This document shows positions 15,581 to 22,963 of a stretch of 32,169 nt of DNA, one piece after another. The position numbers and the translations under genes were made by a program. How positions within the stretch are numbered: position 1 is the first letter of the stretch; each line of letters starts with the position of its first letter. This DNA is from CAZEPT01 sp964514225 (lineage in GTDB: Bacteria > Patescibacteriota > Minisyncoccia > Phycocordibacterales > UBA9973): NCBI GenBank assembly GCA_964514225.1, contig CAZEPT010000002.1:1-32169 (forward strand), in the 5' to 3' direction. A model generated the notes under the pieces. That model did no database searches. It was not told the DNA's origin and was given only the letters and a program-made list of their open reading frames with translations.

Positions 15581-16789
15581 CTCTCCGTAATATGTTTTGC
15601 AAAATGTGTTTTTAAAATCTAAAAACCGATCTTCTAAAATTGCCTGGCGCATGTCAGCCACGAGTTTATGAATAAAATATAAATTGTGAATGGAAGCCAG
15701 TGTTCCAGCGAGCATTTCTTTAGCACGGAAGAGATGCGCTAAGTAGGCACGTGTAAAATTTGTGCATGTATAGCATCCGCAGGCGTTATCTATTTTTGAA
15801 TAGTCTGTTTTAAAACTACTATTCATCAAGTTAATAACACCAGTCGGTGTATAAACAGTGGCATTACGGGCGATTCGAGTAGCAGCGACACAGTCAAATG
15901 TATCACAGCCTTCTTCCACTCCCAAGAAAATATCTCGGGGCTCCCCGATTCCTAAGAGATGGCGAGGTTTATCTTCCGGCAGAATTTCATTAACCCATTT
16001 TACAGCAGTACTCAAGTCGTCTTTGGTAAACGATCCACCAATACCGAAACCATCAAACGGCAAATCTGCATGAAACTGAGCTGATTTTTTTCTCAGATCT
16101 TCATAACGTCCGCCTTGAATGACCCCAAACAAAGCTTGTCTTTCAGAATTTTCTTTAGACTTGTGATAATCGAGTGAACGCTTTGCCCACCTGTGAGTGC
16201 GATCAACGGACTCTGTTTGGTATTCGTATGTATCATTCGGCGCAGTGCATTCGTCGAATGAAAAAATAATATCAGCTCCAAGATTGTGCTGGATTTCAAT
16301 CGAACGTTCAGCGGTAAAATAATGGATACTTCCATCAATAATTGATTTAAAAGTCACACCGTCTTCTCCAACGGTCGCGAGCTTCACCTGAGTACTATCG
16401 ACTGACCGCTCTGCCAAAATAGTGGATGGATCAAAACTCTCAAGGATCTTGTTGATCCCTTTGCCGTACGCTACACCGAGTGAAAAAACTTGAAAGCCAC
16501 CAGAGTCTGTCATCATCGGACCATCCCAGCCAGAAAAAGCGTGGAGACCTCCAGCATCACGCACGACTTCATCTCCAGGCTGGAGATACAGATGATACGT
16601 ATTACCGAGCATCGTTTGAGCACCGAGTTCTTTGAGTTGAGCAGGAGTCACACCTTTAACAGTCGCTTTAGTACCGACCGCAATATACGCTGGGGTCAGA
16701 ATATCTCCATGGGGAGTTGTAATCACTCCAGCACGAGCATTTGAGTCCGTGCTTTTCTTGGTAATCGTAAAAGTAAGTGGCTTTTTCAT
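15578..16789 (-). CDS. tgt: tRNA-guanine transglycosylase (queuine tRNA-ribosyltransferase)
   Basis: A 403-residue TGT exchanging guanine 34 for preQ1 or queuine in GUN-anticodon tRNAs. The general-base Asp is in MTDSGGFQV and the nucleophile Asp in FDCVAATR. The zinc site is CGCYTC with a third Cys just before it in the family frame and the His in SIHN. The usual DEC (in SFDECTAP) lines the base pocket. Departures are an insertion of about 30 residues after SGGFQVFSL, reaching to EDGVTFKS, and GIGGSF in place of the usual VGGLAVGE. These may alter base or tRNA binding. It is the last gene of proS-mreB-mreC-tgt, six bases after mreC. No queuosine synthesis gene is visible here. Confidence 0.93.
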   Translation of the reverse strand: MKKPLTFTITKKSTDSNARAGVITTPHGDILTPAYIAVGTKATVKGVTPAQLKELGAQTMLGNTYHLYLQPGDEVVRDAGGLHAFSGWDGPMMTDSGGFQVFSLGVAYGKGINKILESFDPSTILAERSVDSTQVKLATVGEDGVTFKSIIDGSIHYFTAERSIEIQHNLGADIIFSFDECTAPNDTYEYQTESVDRTHRWAKRSLDYHKSKENSERQALFGVIQGGRYEDLRKKSAQFHADLPFDGFGIGGSFTKDDLSTAVKWVNEILPEDKPRHLLGIGEPRDIFLGVEEGCDTFDCVAATRIARNATVYTPTGVINLMNSSFKTDYSKIDNACGCYTCTNFTRAYLAHLFRAKEMLAGTLASIHNLYFIHKLVADMRQAILEDRFLDFKNTFCKTYYGE

Positions 16790-16795
16790 ACGAGC

Positions 16796-17581
16796 CTATT
16801 TTTGTATATACATATGGTCGAGAGTCAGGATGTTAGTTGGAAGTGTGATATAGAGTTTTTTGTTAGCATCGCGATCATCGAGCGTGATATCGCGGATAAT
16901 CCCAATCACTTTATTGTCTAAAGCGGGATAGAGTAAACGATCACCAAGTGCAGTCTCTACTTCTTTCGGTACTTCAACAATCATATTTCCCCCACCACGA
17001 CCGACAACGGTCACATCGTAGCCTGTTCGCTCGAGCCGAGCAAAGGTCTTGTATCCAGGACTAGAAAATAGAAGTGCAACTGCTGTATTTTTTTCAACAT
17101 GATCGATGACACCAATGAGCGAGAATTCATTCACAAACACAGATTGGCCAACTACAAGTCCGTCGTCCGTTCCGCTCGAAACAAGGATCGTGTCGTAGAC
17201 TGATTGATTAGGTTTTGAGACCACATGAACCAACTGCAAATTTAATAGTTCTCGATTCTCACCAAATGAACTTTCAAATTCACTGAGGAGCGCTTCTTTA
17301 CTTAAGAGCTCGTTATTAGTCAGAACAAGGAGTTCATTTTCACTCTTGAGTTTGTTTATTTCAGTAATAAGATCTTGTTTCGAGAGTCCAATCGAAGTAG
17401 CGCGTGGTGTTTGCTTGTGAATATATGAACCAAGTGAGACAAAAGGTTTTGAGACAAGCACAAAAAGCGGATGGAAAAATGCCCGCAAGATAATAAAAAA
17501 TGCAACAACAAAAACGATGACCCCATAGACAATAAGCGATGGAGACTTTTTCTTTCTTTTATTTGAGAACTGCATCGCCAT
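16796..17581 (-). CDS. mreC: Rod-shape protein MreC
   Basis: A 261-residue bitopic membrane protein: a basic N-terminus (NKRKKK), one membrane helix (about residues 16-38), a coiled coil (about 68-100), then the beta-barrel MreC core with GTDDGLVVGQSV and FSLIGVIDHVEKNTA. It links cytoplasmic MreB to the peptidoglycan machinery. Its start lies inside the end of mreB (overlap about 23 bases), so translation is coupled. ATGs at 17581 and 17575 are equally possible starts. The gene is a little shorter than usual. No mreD follows; tgt does. Confidence 0.92.
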   Translation of the reverse strand: MAMQFSNKRKKKSPSLIVYGVIVFVVAFFIILRAFFHPLFVLVSKPFVSLGSYIHKQTPRATSIGLSKQDLITEINKLKSENELLVLTNNELLSKEALLSEFESSFGENRELLNLQLVHVVSKPNQSVYDTILVSSGTDDGLVVGQSVFVNEFSLIGVIDHVEKNTAVALLFSSPGYKTFARLERTGYDVTVVGRGGGNMIVEVPKEVETALGDRLLYPALDNKVIGIIRDITLDDRDANKKLYITLPTNILTLDHMYIQK

Positions 17582-18605
17582 CTACTTTAAGGAGCGCTTC
17601 TTCATAGAGCGCTAAATTATCGAGTATCATTCCTGTACCTCGTGCGACGGCAGTGAGCGGATCTTCAGCGACATAGACCGGAATACCGAGAGTTTTTTGG
17701 ATGAGCATATCGAGCCCGCGTAATAATGCACCTCCACCAGAGAGGATAATACCGTTGTTCATAATATCTCCGACTACTTCAGGGGGAGTTGTTTCTAAAA
17801 TTTCTTTGACACCGTCAACCAAGACCATAACTGATGGACCGATCGCCTCTTTAATAGTGTCACCGGTGATATGGATTTCTTTTGGAAGTCCAGTGACGAG
17901 ATCTCGTCCGCGGACAGGCATGTGGTCCCCGTTATTTGAAAGCACACCTCCGAGTCCGATTTTGATCGTCTCAGCCGTCTTTTCTCCGACGAGTAATTTG
18001 AATTCATCTTTCAAATGAGCAATGATATCGATATTGAATTGATCTCCAGCGATTTTGAGGTTTTTTGATCTGACAATTCCACCGAGTGAAATAACTGCGA
18101 TATCTGTCGTTCCACCACCAATATCGATAATCATCGAACCGACCGGTTCGTTGACTGGAAGTCGGATACCGATCGCTGCTGCCATCGGTTCTTCAACGAG
18201 GTAGACTTCTCGAGCACCGGCTGATTTTGCCGCATCATAGACTGCTCTACTTTCGACGTTAGTCACGCCTGACGGGATGCCGATGACGACGCGTGGACCG
18301 AGGAATTTTTTTGAAAACGATTCTGTTTTTCGGATGAGGTATGAGAGCATCTCTTCAGTCACTTCGTAGTCAGAAATAACTCCGTCAACGAGCGGACGGA
18401 TGGCTTTAATGTGCCCCGGGGTGCGCCCGAGCATTTGCTTTGCTTCAGTACCGACAGCCACGATTTGTCCGGTCTTTTGATTTACTGCAACAACAGACGG
18501 TTCATTAATCACAATCCCGTGATCTTTTAAATAGACGAGTGTGTTAGCCGTCCCAAGATCTATTCCGATATCGTTTGAAAATACTTTCTTTAATTTCTGT
18601 AACAT
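17559..18605 (-). CDS. mreB: Rod-shape protein MreB
   Basis: A 348-residue bacterial actin of usual length. The phosphate-1 motif is DIGIDLGTANTLVY (about residues 10-23). The second phosphate loop is IIDIGGGTTDIAV, and the adenosine motif is ILSGGGALLRG. It forms membrane-bound filaments that guide lateral wall synthesis, implying a rod-shaped or elongating cell with peptidoglycan. The start at 18605 (MLQKLKKVF) is preferred over an ATG at 18632, which would overlap proS. The gap to proS is one base, and mreC starts within its 3' end. Confidence 0.95.
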   Translation of the reverse strand: MLQKLKKVFSNDIGIDLGTANTLVYLKDHGIVINEPSVVAVNQKTGQIVAVGTEAKQMLGRTPGHIKAIRPLVDGVISDYEVTEEMLSYLIRKTESFSKKFLGPRVVIGIPSGVTNVESRAVYDAAKSAGAREVYLVEEPMAAAIGIRLPVNEPVGSMIIDIGGGTTDIAVISLGGIVRSKNLKIAGDQFNIDIIAHLKDEFKLLVGEKTAETIKIGLGGVLSNNGDHMPVRGRDLVTGLPKEIHITGDTIKEAIGPSVMVLVDGVKEILETTPPEVVGDIMNNGIILSGGGALLRGLDMLIQKTLGIPVYVAEDPLTAVARGTGMILDNLALYEEALLKVDGDAVLK

Positions 18606-18606
18606 A

Positions 18607-19857
18607 TTAAAAACTATCAATGCATTCGGCACTGCTCATTATCTCTGTTTCTTTCTCATTTCTTTTCTTCACTTCGACTCCGCCCTTTTCTAGGCTCTTC
18701 TCAGAGACGACGATACGATACGGCATACCGAGAAGATCTGCATCGTTTAATTTCTCGCCGATTGAAAGACCTACACGGTCATCAAAGTGGACATCAACGC
18801 CCTTTAAAACAAGCTCACTGTAGAGATTTTCCGCTTCAGTTCGAGCAGTCTCACTTTCGCCTAAAATAACTAAGTGTACTTTAAATGGCGCGACAGCTTC
18901 CGGCCAGATGATTCCCTTGTCGTCAGAGAAATGTTCAGCAATGACACCAACCAAACGGCTGATACCAATTCCATAGCAACCCATAATGATAGGCTGTTCT
19001 ACGCCATCTGCATCTTGAAAACGAACATCGAGCGCTTCTGTATACTTTGTTTCAAGTGGAAAAATATTCCCCACTTCCACGCCTTTTCTTTCAGTAAGTT
19101 CATCTTTATTGAGGCCAATTTTTAGTAAATTTTCATCAGTATAAATTTCCTTATTAACTGCGATTTTTTTTGCTTCACTGACATAAATTGTATCTTCACC
19201 CATGTCGCTCAATGTCTGGAACTCATCACTGAAACGTTCGGTAAAAATTCCTCCATCTGCATATGTACGGTAGGTAATGTCACCAAGTCCCAAACGAGCA
19301 TACACTCGGTGGTACGCTTGCGCGACTTTTTCATAAATCTCTTCATGCTCTTCTTGAGAACGTGCAAAGCTATACATGTCTTTCATGACAAATTCTCGTC
19401 CGCGCAAAAGTCCGCTTTTAGTACGAAGTTCATTTCTGAATTTATTTTGAATTTGATACACCAAAATTGGGAGGTCTTTGTATGATTGAATATACTCTCC
19501 TATCGCATCAACAATAGGCTCTTCATGAGTGAGCCCAACTCCGAGCTCAGTCCCATTCTTAAGTGATGTCTTAAACCAGTTATCAACTTTCGCATCGTCC
19601 CATCGGTCTGTTTTTTCCCAGATTTCTTTCGGCTGAAGCGTCGTCATCATGACTTCTTGTCCATTCACGCCATTCATTTCTTCTCGCACTATTTGTTTGA
19701 TATTTTCAAGTACGCGCAATCCGAGTGGAAGGTAGGCATAGACGCCAGCCATTTCTTTGTGAATATATCCAGCACGGATAAGAAGCTGGGCGTTCTTGGA
19801 TATTTCGTCCGCTGGAGCTTCTCGCTTGGTTTTGGTGAAGAGTTGAGATTGACGCAT
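18607..19857 (-). CDS. proS: Prolyl-tRNA synthetase lacking the editing domain
   Basis: A 416-residue class II synthetase with motif 1 (PLGLRVLENI), motif 2 (FRNELRTKSGLLRGREFVMKD split over about residues 130-150), and motif 3 (GCYGIGISRLVGV), followed by the anticodon-binding domain. The editing (INS/YbaK) domain, which bacterial-type ProS of about 570 residues carry between motifs 2 and 3, is missing; only about 50 linking residues remain. Such short forms are known in Alphaproteobacteria and mitochondria. Ala-tRNA(Pro) would need clearing by a separate YbaK/ProXp protein, not seen here. The start at 19857 (MRQSQLF) follows TATAGT by 10 bases. It is the first gene of proS-mreB-mreC-tgt. 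Confidence 0.95.
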   Translation of the reverse strand: MRQSQLFTKTKREAPADEISKNAQLLIRAGYIHKEMAGVYAYLPLGLRVLENIKQIVREEMNGVNGQEVMMTTLQPKEIWEKTDRWDDAKVDNWFKTSLKNGTELGVGLTHEEPIVDAIGEYIQSYKDLPILVYQIQNKFRNELRTKSGLLRGREFVMKDMYSFARSQEEHEEIYEKVAQAYHRVYARLGLGDITYRTYADGGIFTERFSDEFQTLSDMGEDTIYVSEAKKIAVNKEIYTDENLLKIGLNKDELTERKGVEVGNIFPLETKYTEALDVRFQDADGVEQPIIMGCYGIGISRLVGVIAEHFSDDKGIIWPEAVAPFKVHLVILGESETARTEAENLYSELVLKGVDVHFDDRVGLSIGEKLNDADLLGMPYRIVVSEKSLEKGGVEVKKRNEKETEIMSSAECIDSF

Positions 19858-19896
19858 AAGTAGCCTTACTATACACAAAATAAGGGGTTTTTACAA
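19858..19896 (-). promoter_or_regulatory. Promoter of the proS-mreB-mreC-tgt operon
   Basis: TTGTAA, a 17-base spacer, then TATAGT on the minus strand, with ten bases to the ATG. The -35 hexamer and spacer match the tRNA-Thr promoter at 22807 exactly. Confidence 0.65.
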
Positions 19897-19897
19897 A

Positions 19898-19932
19898 TAA
19901 AAAACAACCCGCACTTTCGTTGGGTTGTTTGT
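19898..19932. terminator. Terminator after the putative lipoprotein gene
   Basis: AACAACCC (19903-19910) pairs with GGGTTGTT (19922-19929) around an 11-base loop. An A/T run follows on the minus strand. Confidence 0.8.
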
Positions 19933-19957
19933 AAAATTTGCTTCTTTGTAGTGAAAC

Positions 19958-20614
19958 TTACTTAAAAATGAAATTATTTCTAATATCTCTATCTTCATAT
20001 GAAGACAGGGATTCAGAATAATTCCTTGGAGAGATTCCAGATTGGTTGTAATCAACAATGTATCCTATGTTTAATCTCGGTATGTAGTAAAAAGTAAAAA
20101 CGGAGTGAGAGTAATCCATGTCTTCCTCTTTTGAAACCGTATTCTTTATTTCATTATACCAATCTCTTTTTACCGTTATTACCGGGGATAGACTTTGAGT
20201 TGTGTCAAAGTTTATGTGACACGTCCATGTTTGGGAAAACTTGTACATTGTTGTGTCATCATGTTTTTCCCAGTTTTTATCCTCTGTTGAAAAAAATTCT
20301 TTTTCAACAACAAAACGGCTTTGGTTTCTAGAAGCAGAAGCCAGATAATCTTGCGTTTGCTTTGGAGTGAGAAAAATTGAATTTTTATGTTCCGGCAGTG
20401 ATTTCAAGGAAGTCACAACAGAATCATAGGTGGTTTGAATTAAACCACTAACAACTCTTTTCAAAGAATCGTTTCGTTTAATGAAAGTTGAATCTTTAGT
20501 CATCCCTTTCCTGAGATCTTGCTCAGTTAAGGGTTTTACATCACTGCAGGACATCAGCCCGATAACTGCAAAAAGAATGAAGAGTGTTGCGGTCAAGATA
20601 ATTGTTTTTGACAT
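19958..20614 (-). CDS. Putative lipoprotein of unknown function
   Basis: A 218-residue protein with an N-terminal hydrophobic segment (about residues 4-20) ending in a lipobox-like LMSC, with the acceptor Cys at position 23. The remainder is polar with many Ser, Thr and Asp and is probably extracellular. No domain is recognised. The style (short signal, CSD, then a long polar region) resembles Bacteroidota lipoproteins more than the other genes here, but that is an impression only. It has the best promoter in the window (TTGACA, 17 bases, TATCAT at 20742-20714) and a roughly 93-nt leader with a 20-bp hairpin. No lgt or lspA is in the window to confirm lipidation. Confidence 0.7.
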   Translation of the reverse strand: MSKTIILTATLFILFAVIGLMSCSDVKPLTEQDLRKGMTKDSTFIKRNDSLKRVVSGLIQTTYDSVVTSLKSLPEHKNSIFLTPKQTQDYLASASRNQSRFVVEKEFFSTEDKNWEKHDDTTMYKFSQTWTCHINFDTTQSLSPVITVKRDWYNEIKNTVSKEEDMDYSHSVFTFYYIPRLNIGYIVDYNQSGISPRNYSESLSSYEDRDIRNNFIFK

Positions 20615-20625
20615 TGTATTTGTTT

Positions 20626-20681
20626 TTTAATGGTTACTTTTAAGCCCATCAGTTAAAACCGGCTCAAAAATAACCATTAAA
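20626..20681 (-). other. Long leader hairpin before the putative lipoprotein
   Basis: Arms 20626-20646 and 20661-20681 pair over 21 positions. Read as minus-strand RNA, the only two imperfections are G-U pairs. The loop is 14 bases. No T run follows; instead an A-rich stretch leads into the ATG at 20614. It therefore looks like a structured 5' leader, not a terminator. Confidence 0.6.
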
Positions 20682-20713
20682 CAAACGTTTTTCAAAGATC
20701 CAAACTTACCTAT

Positions 20714-20742
20714 ATGATAGCATATTTATCTATATATGTCAA
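20714..20742 (-). promoter_or_regulatory. Consensus-like promoter of the putative lipoprotein gene
   Basis: TTGACA (20742-20737), a 17-base spacer, and TATCAT (20719-20714). This is the only perfect -35 in the window. The predicted start is near 20707. Confidence 0.7.
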
Positions 20743-20744
20743 GG

Positions 20745-20773
20745 TCGTCAAAGTCCCCTTTTTGTGCTATGCT
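20745..20773 (+). promoter_or_regulatory. Probable promoter of rpsB-tsf
   Basis: An extended -10, TGC plus TATGCT (-10 at 20768-20773), with TCGTCA 17 bases upstream. The predicted transcript would have a leader of about 155 nt. Confidence 0.4.
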
Positions 20774-20819
20774 GTGTATAGGTTTCGTGGAGAAAAAGCC
20801 TTGATTTTTATGAATTTTC

Positions 20820-20850
20820 ATTAGAAATTAGGTATTGGAAATTAGAAATT
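20820..20850 (+). repeat. Two direct repeats of ATTAGAAATT in the rpsB leader
   Basis: Identical 10-mers at 20820-20829 and 20841-20850, spaced 21 bases start to start, about two helical turns. The second lies in an imperfect dyad (GGAAATTAGAAATTCC). Confidence 0.55.
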
Positions 20851-20876
20851 CCTCTATTTCTCTGTAAATACGCTGA

Positions 20877-20916
20877 AATGCTTATGAACGGAATCCGCTT
20901 GCTCGAAACAAGCATT
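20877..20916 (+). promoter_or_regulatory. Alternative hairpins in the rpsB leader
   Basis: CAAGC (20909-20913) can pair with GCTTG (20897-20901), while AAGCATT (20910-20916) can pair instead with AATGCTT (20877-20883). The two helices exclude each other and end 17 bases before the rpsB ATG. This is a plausible autoregulatory switch. Confidence 0.4.
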
Positions 20917-20933
20917 AATTAATTAGAAGTACT

Positions 20934-21626
20934 ATGCAAGATAAAATTATCGAGGGACTTTTCCAAGCCGGAGCACACTTTGGCTACTCAAAGTCTCGAC
21001 GCCACCCAACGGTAGCAAAATTGATCTACGGATCAAAAAACCAAACAGACATCATTGATGTTGAATCAATGTATGCTCAATTAGAAAAAGCCTCAGATTT
21101 CATGAAAGAACTCGGCAGTCGAGGAAAAACAGTCCTCTTTGTCGCAGTCAAACCAGAAGCGAAAGAAATTGTTAAAGAAAAAGCTGGAAGTATCGGCCAA
21201 CCATTCATCACAGAGAGATGGGTCGGAGGAGTACTTACCAACTTCCCTGAAATTACCAAACGAGTAAACAAGCTCGCTGACCTCAAAAAACAAAAAGAAG
21301 AAGGAACACTCGACAAGTACACAAAGAAAGAGAGAATGCTCATCGATGAAGAAATCGCCCGCATGCACAAGCTCTTCTCTGGTATCGCTGATATGAAAAA
21401 GCTTCCAGACGCTGTCTTTGTTGTTGACCCACGAAAAGAACACATCGCTGTCACAGAAAGTGAAAAATCACTTATCCCGACAATCGCTATTGCTGGAACA
21501 GACTGTAATATCGCGAACATCTCATTCCCTGTTGTTGCAAACGACGCATCACTCTCTAGTATCGCCTTCCTTGTAGAACATTTAGTCGAAGCTTATAAGA
21601 GCGGATTTAAATCAAACATCAAATAA
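20934..21626 (+). CDS. rpsB: 30S ribosomal protein S2
   Basis: A 230-residue S2 of normal length. Conserved stretches are GAHFGYSKSRRHP near the start, then ERWVGGVLTNF, and DAVFVVDPRKEHIAVTE followed by PTIAIAGTDC. It is needed for small-subunit assembly and contacts S1-like factors and mRNA near the exit site. It is followed after three bases by tsf, the conserved bacterial order. There is no Shine-Dalgarno before the ATG, which is notable for a highly expressed gene. The long leader with mutually exclusive hairpins suggests control by free S2, as is known for rpsB in other bacteria; here that is inference. Confidence 0.96.
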   Translation: MQDKIIEGLFQAGAHFGYSKSRRHPTVAKLIYGSKNQTDIIDVESMYAQLEKASDFMKELGSRGKTVLFVAVKPEAKEIVKEKAGSIGQPFITERWVGGVLTNFPEITKRVNKLADLKKQKEEGTLDKYTKKERMLIDEEIARMHKLFSGIADMKKLPDAVFVVDPRKEHIAVTESEKSLIPTIAIAGTDCNIANISFPVVANDASLSSIAFLVEHLVEAYKSGFKSNIK

Positions 21627-21629
21627 TAT

Positions 21630-22403
21630 ATGGCTCAAATCACAACAGAACTTATCAAACAATTGCGAGATCAAACAAGTGTCTCAATAATGCAGTGCAA
21701 AAAAGCCCTTGAAGAAGCTGACGGTGATATGGGGCAAGCGCTCATTATCTTAAAGAAAAAATCAGCTGAAGTTGCGGCAAAGAAATCAGACCGTGAAGCA
21801 CTCTCAGGACTCTTGATCGCTCGAAAAAACGAAAACAAAGCTGTTGCTATAGAACTCAACTGTGAAACTGACTTCGTTGCTAAAAATGATGACTTTATCA
21901 CTCTCGGAAACAAACTCGCTGATATGGCCCTTGCAAACACTGTAGAGAAAACAACAGAAGATGCAAAAGCGCTTATTGATGAAGTGGTTCAAAAAGTAGG
22001 AGAAAATATCAGACTCGGACAAATCAGCGAAGTTGGGGGAAACACACTCGGCCTGTACGTCCACGACGGCCGTATTGCTACTCTTGTGTCGCTCTCAGGC
22101 GGTGATGAAGCACTCGCTAAAGATCTCGCGATGCATATCGCAGCAATGAATCCTGAATTCAAAGACAAGAGCGAAGTTCCAGAAGATATTATTGCGAGCG
22201 TCCGTGCACTTGCTCAAAAAGAAGTAGATGAATCAGATAAGCCAGAAGAAATCAAAACAAAAATGCTTGAAGGAAAAGTCGAAGGATACTTGAAAGAAAG
22301 AACTCTTATGGATCAAACGTTTTTCAAGGATACTTCAAAAACCATTGCTCAAGTTCTCGGCACAGCGGTCATTGAAAAATATGTACGAATAAGCATCGCT
22401 TAA
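21630..22403 (+). CDS. tsf: Translation elongation factor Ts
   Basis: A 257-residue EF-Ts, the guanine-nucleotide exchange factor for EF-Tu. It has the N-terminal UBA-like domain with LRDQTSVSIMQCKKALEEA, and the TDFVAKN motif (about residues 79-85) that contacts EF-Tu. One core subdomain repeat and a C-terminal helix follow, giving a length between the short and long bacterial forms. It follows rpsB with a three-base gap, and the junction (TAATATATG) has no Shine-Dalgarno, so translation is probably coupled. Confidence 0.95.
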   Translation: MAQITTELIKQLRDQTSVSIMQCKKALEEADGDMGQALIILKKKSAEVAAKKSDREALSGLLIARKNENKAVAIELNCETDFVAKNDDFITLGNKLADMALANTVEKTTEDAKALIDEVVQKVGENIRLGQISEVGGNTLGLYVHDGRIATLVSLSGGDEALAKDLAMHIAAMNPEFKDKSEVPEDIIASVRALAQKEVDESDKPEEIKTKMLEGKVEGYLKERTLMDQTFFKDTSKTIAQVLGTAVIEKYVRISIA

Positions 22404-22416
22404 TCCATATCATTAT

Positions 22417-22812
22417 ATGACTATCTTTTTACTCAGTTTATGTGCCTTCGGAATCCTCCTTGTGGGAGGAATTCTATGGTATCAAAAAAAGAATATCAAG
22501 AGTCATACTGATGAAAACGGAAATCTCGTCGACCAAGAAGAAAATCCTTTTTCTATCAAAAACATTCATACATCACGCTCAAAAATCCAACACTTTATCA
22601 AAGAAGAAATCATGTATCTCATCGTTGGACTCTTGAAAATCTTGATCAGACTAAGGCGTTTTTCAAGAAGAACACTCGACCGCGGGATCACCAAACTCGC
22701 TTCTGTCGCCTTTCCTGAGGAGAAGCTCAATGGCCCAATCAACGAAAACACTATTTTGAGCCACGTAGAGGAACACAAAAAAACGGCCGATAAAGGCCAG
22801 CTCCATTTGTAA
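22417..22812 (+). CDS. Small membrane protein of unknown function downstream of tsf
   Basis: A 131-residue protein with one clear N-terminal membrane helix (about residues 3-22) and a short amphipathic or hydrophobic region (about 64-76, MYLIVGLLKILIRL). A basic Arg-rich segment (RLRRFSRRTLDRG) follows. No family is recognised. It follows tsf by 13 bases in the same direction and is likely co-transcribed. Its stop codon overlaps the -35 of the tRNA-Thr promoter. The basic region after the helix could bind RNA or acidic lipid, but nothing specific supports this. Confidence 0.7.
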   Translation: MTIFLLSLCAFGILLVGGILWYQKKNIKSHTDENGNLVDQEENPFSIKNIHTSRSKIQHFIKEEIMYLIVGLLKILIRLRRFSRRTLDRGITKLASVAFPEEKLNGPINENTILSHVEEHKKTADKGQLHL

Positions 22813-22835
22813 AAAATAAAGTTTTCTGCTATATT
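22807..22835 (+). promoter_or_regulatory. Promoter of tRNA-Thr
   Basis: TTGTAA (22807-22812), 17 bases, TATATT (22830-22835). The predicted start is about 8 bases before the mature tRNA. Confidence 0.65.
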
Positions 22836-22849
22836 AGTAGCAGAAACAT

Positions 22850-22925
22850 GCCGCTTTAGCTCAGTTGGTAGAGCAACGCTTTTGTAAAGCGAAGGTCCTC
22901 AGTTCAAGTCTGAGAAGCGGCTCCA
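22850..22925 (+). tRNA. tRNA-Thr (anticodon UGU)
   Basis: A full cloverleaf. Acceptor GCCGCTT pairs with AAGCGGC, the D arm is GCTC/GAGC, and the T arm is CTCAG/CTGAG with loop TTCAAGT. The anticodon loop TTTGTAA gives anticodon TGT (UGU, reading ACN Thr codons). CCA is encoded (22923-22925). The anticodon stem has one mismatch at its outer pair. It sits between a dedicated promoter and a strong terminator, so it is a single-tRNA unit. Confidence 0.95.
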
Positions 22926-22961
22926 TTTGAAAACCCCACACGATGTGTGGGGTTTTCAAAT
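22926..22961. terminator. Bidirectional terminator after tRNA-Thr
   Basis: A perfect 15-bp inverted repeat (22926-22940 and 22946-22960) with a 5-base loop. It separates the tRNA from the convergent thioredoxin-like gene, whose stop lies at 22964. Confidence 0.85.
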
Positions 22962-22963
22962 TG

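Larger units (their letters stand above)
20615..20933. other. 319-base divergent intergenic region
   Basis: No gene is seen. From left to right it holds the lipoprotein leader with its hairpin (20626-20681), the lipoprotein promoter (minus, 20714-20742), a probable rpsB promoter near 20745-20773, and the rpsB leader. That leader has two direct copies of ATTAGAAATT and a pair of alternative hairpins before the start codon. Confidence 0.6.

Noticed and set aside
20626..20681. Inverted repeat as a miniature transposon or terminator
   Set aside because: No target-site duplication or second copy is seen, and no T run follows on either strand. G-U pairing on the transcript strand fits an RNA leader better.
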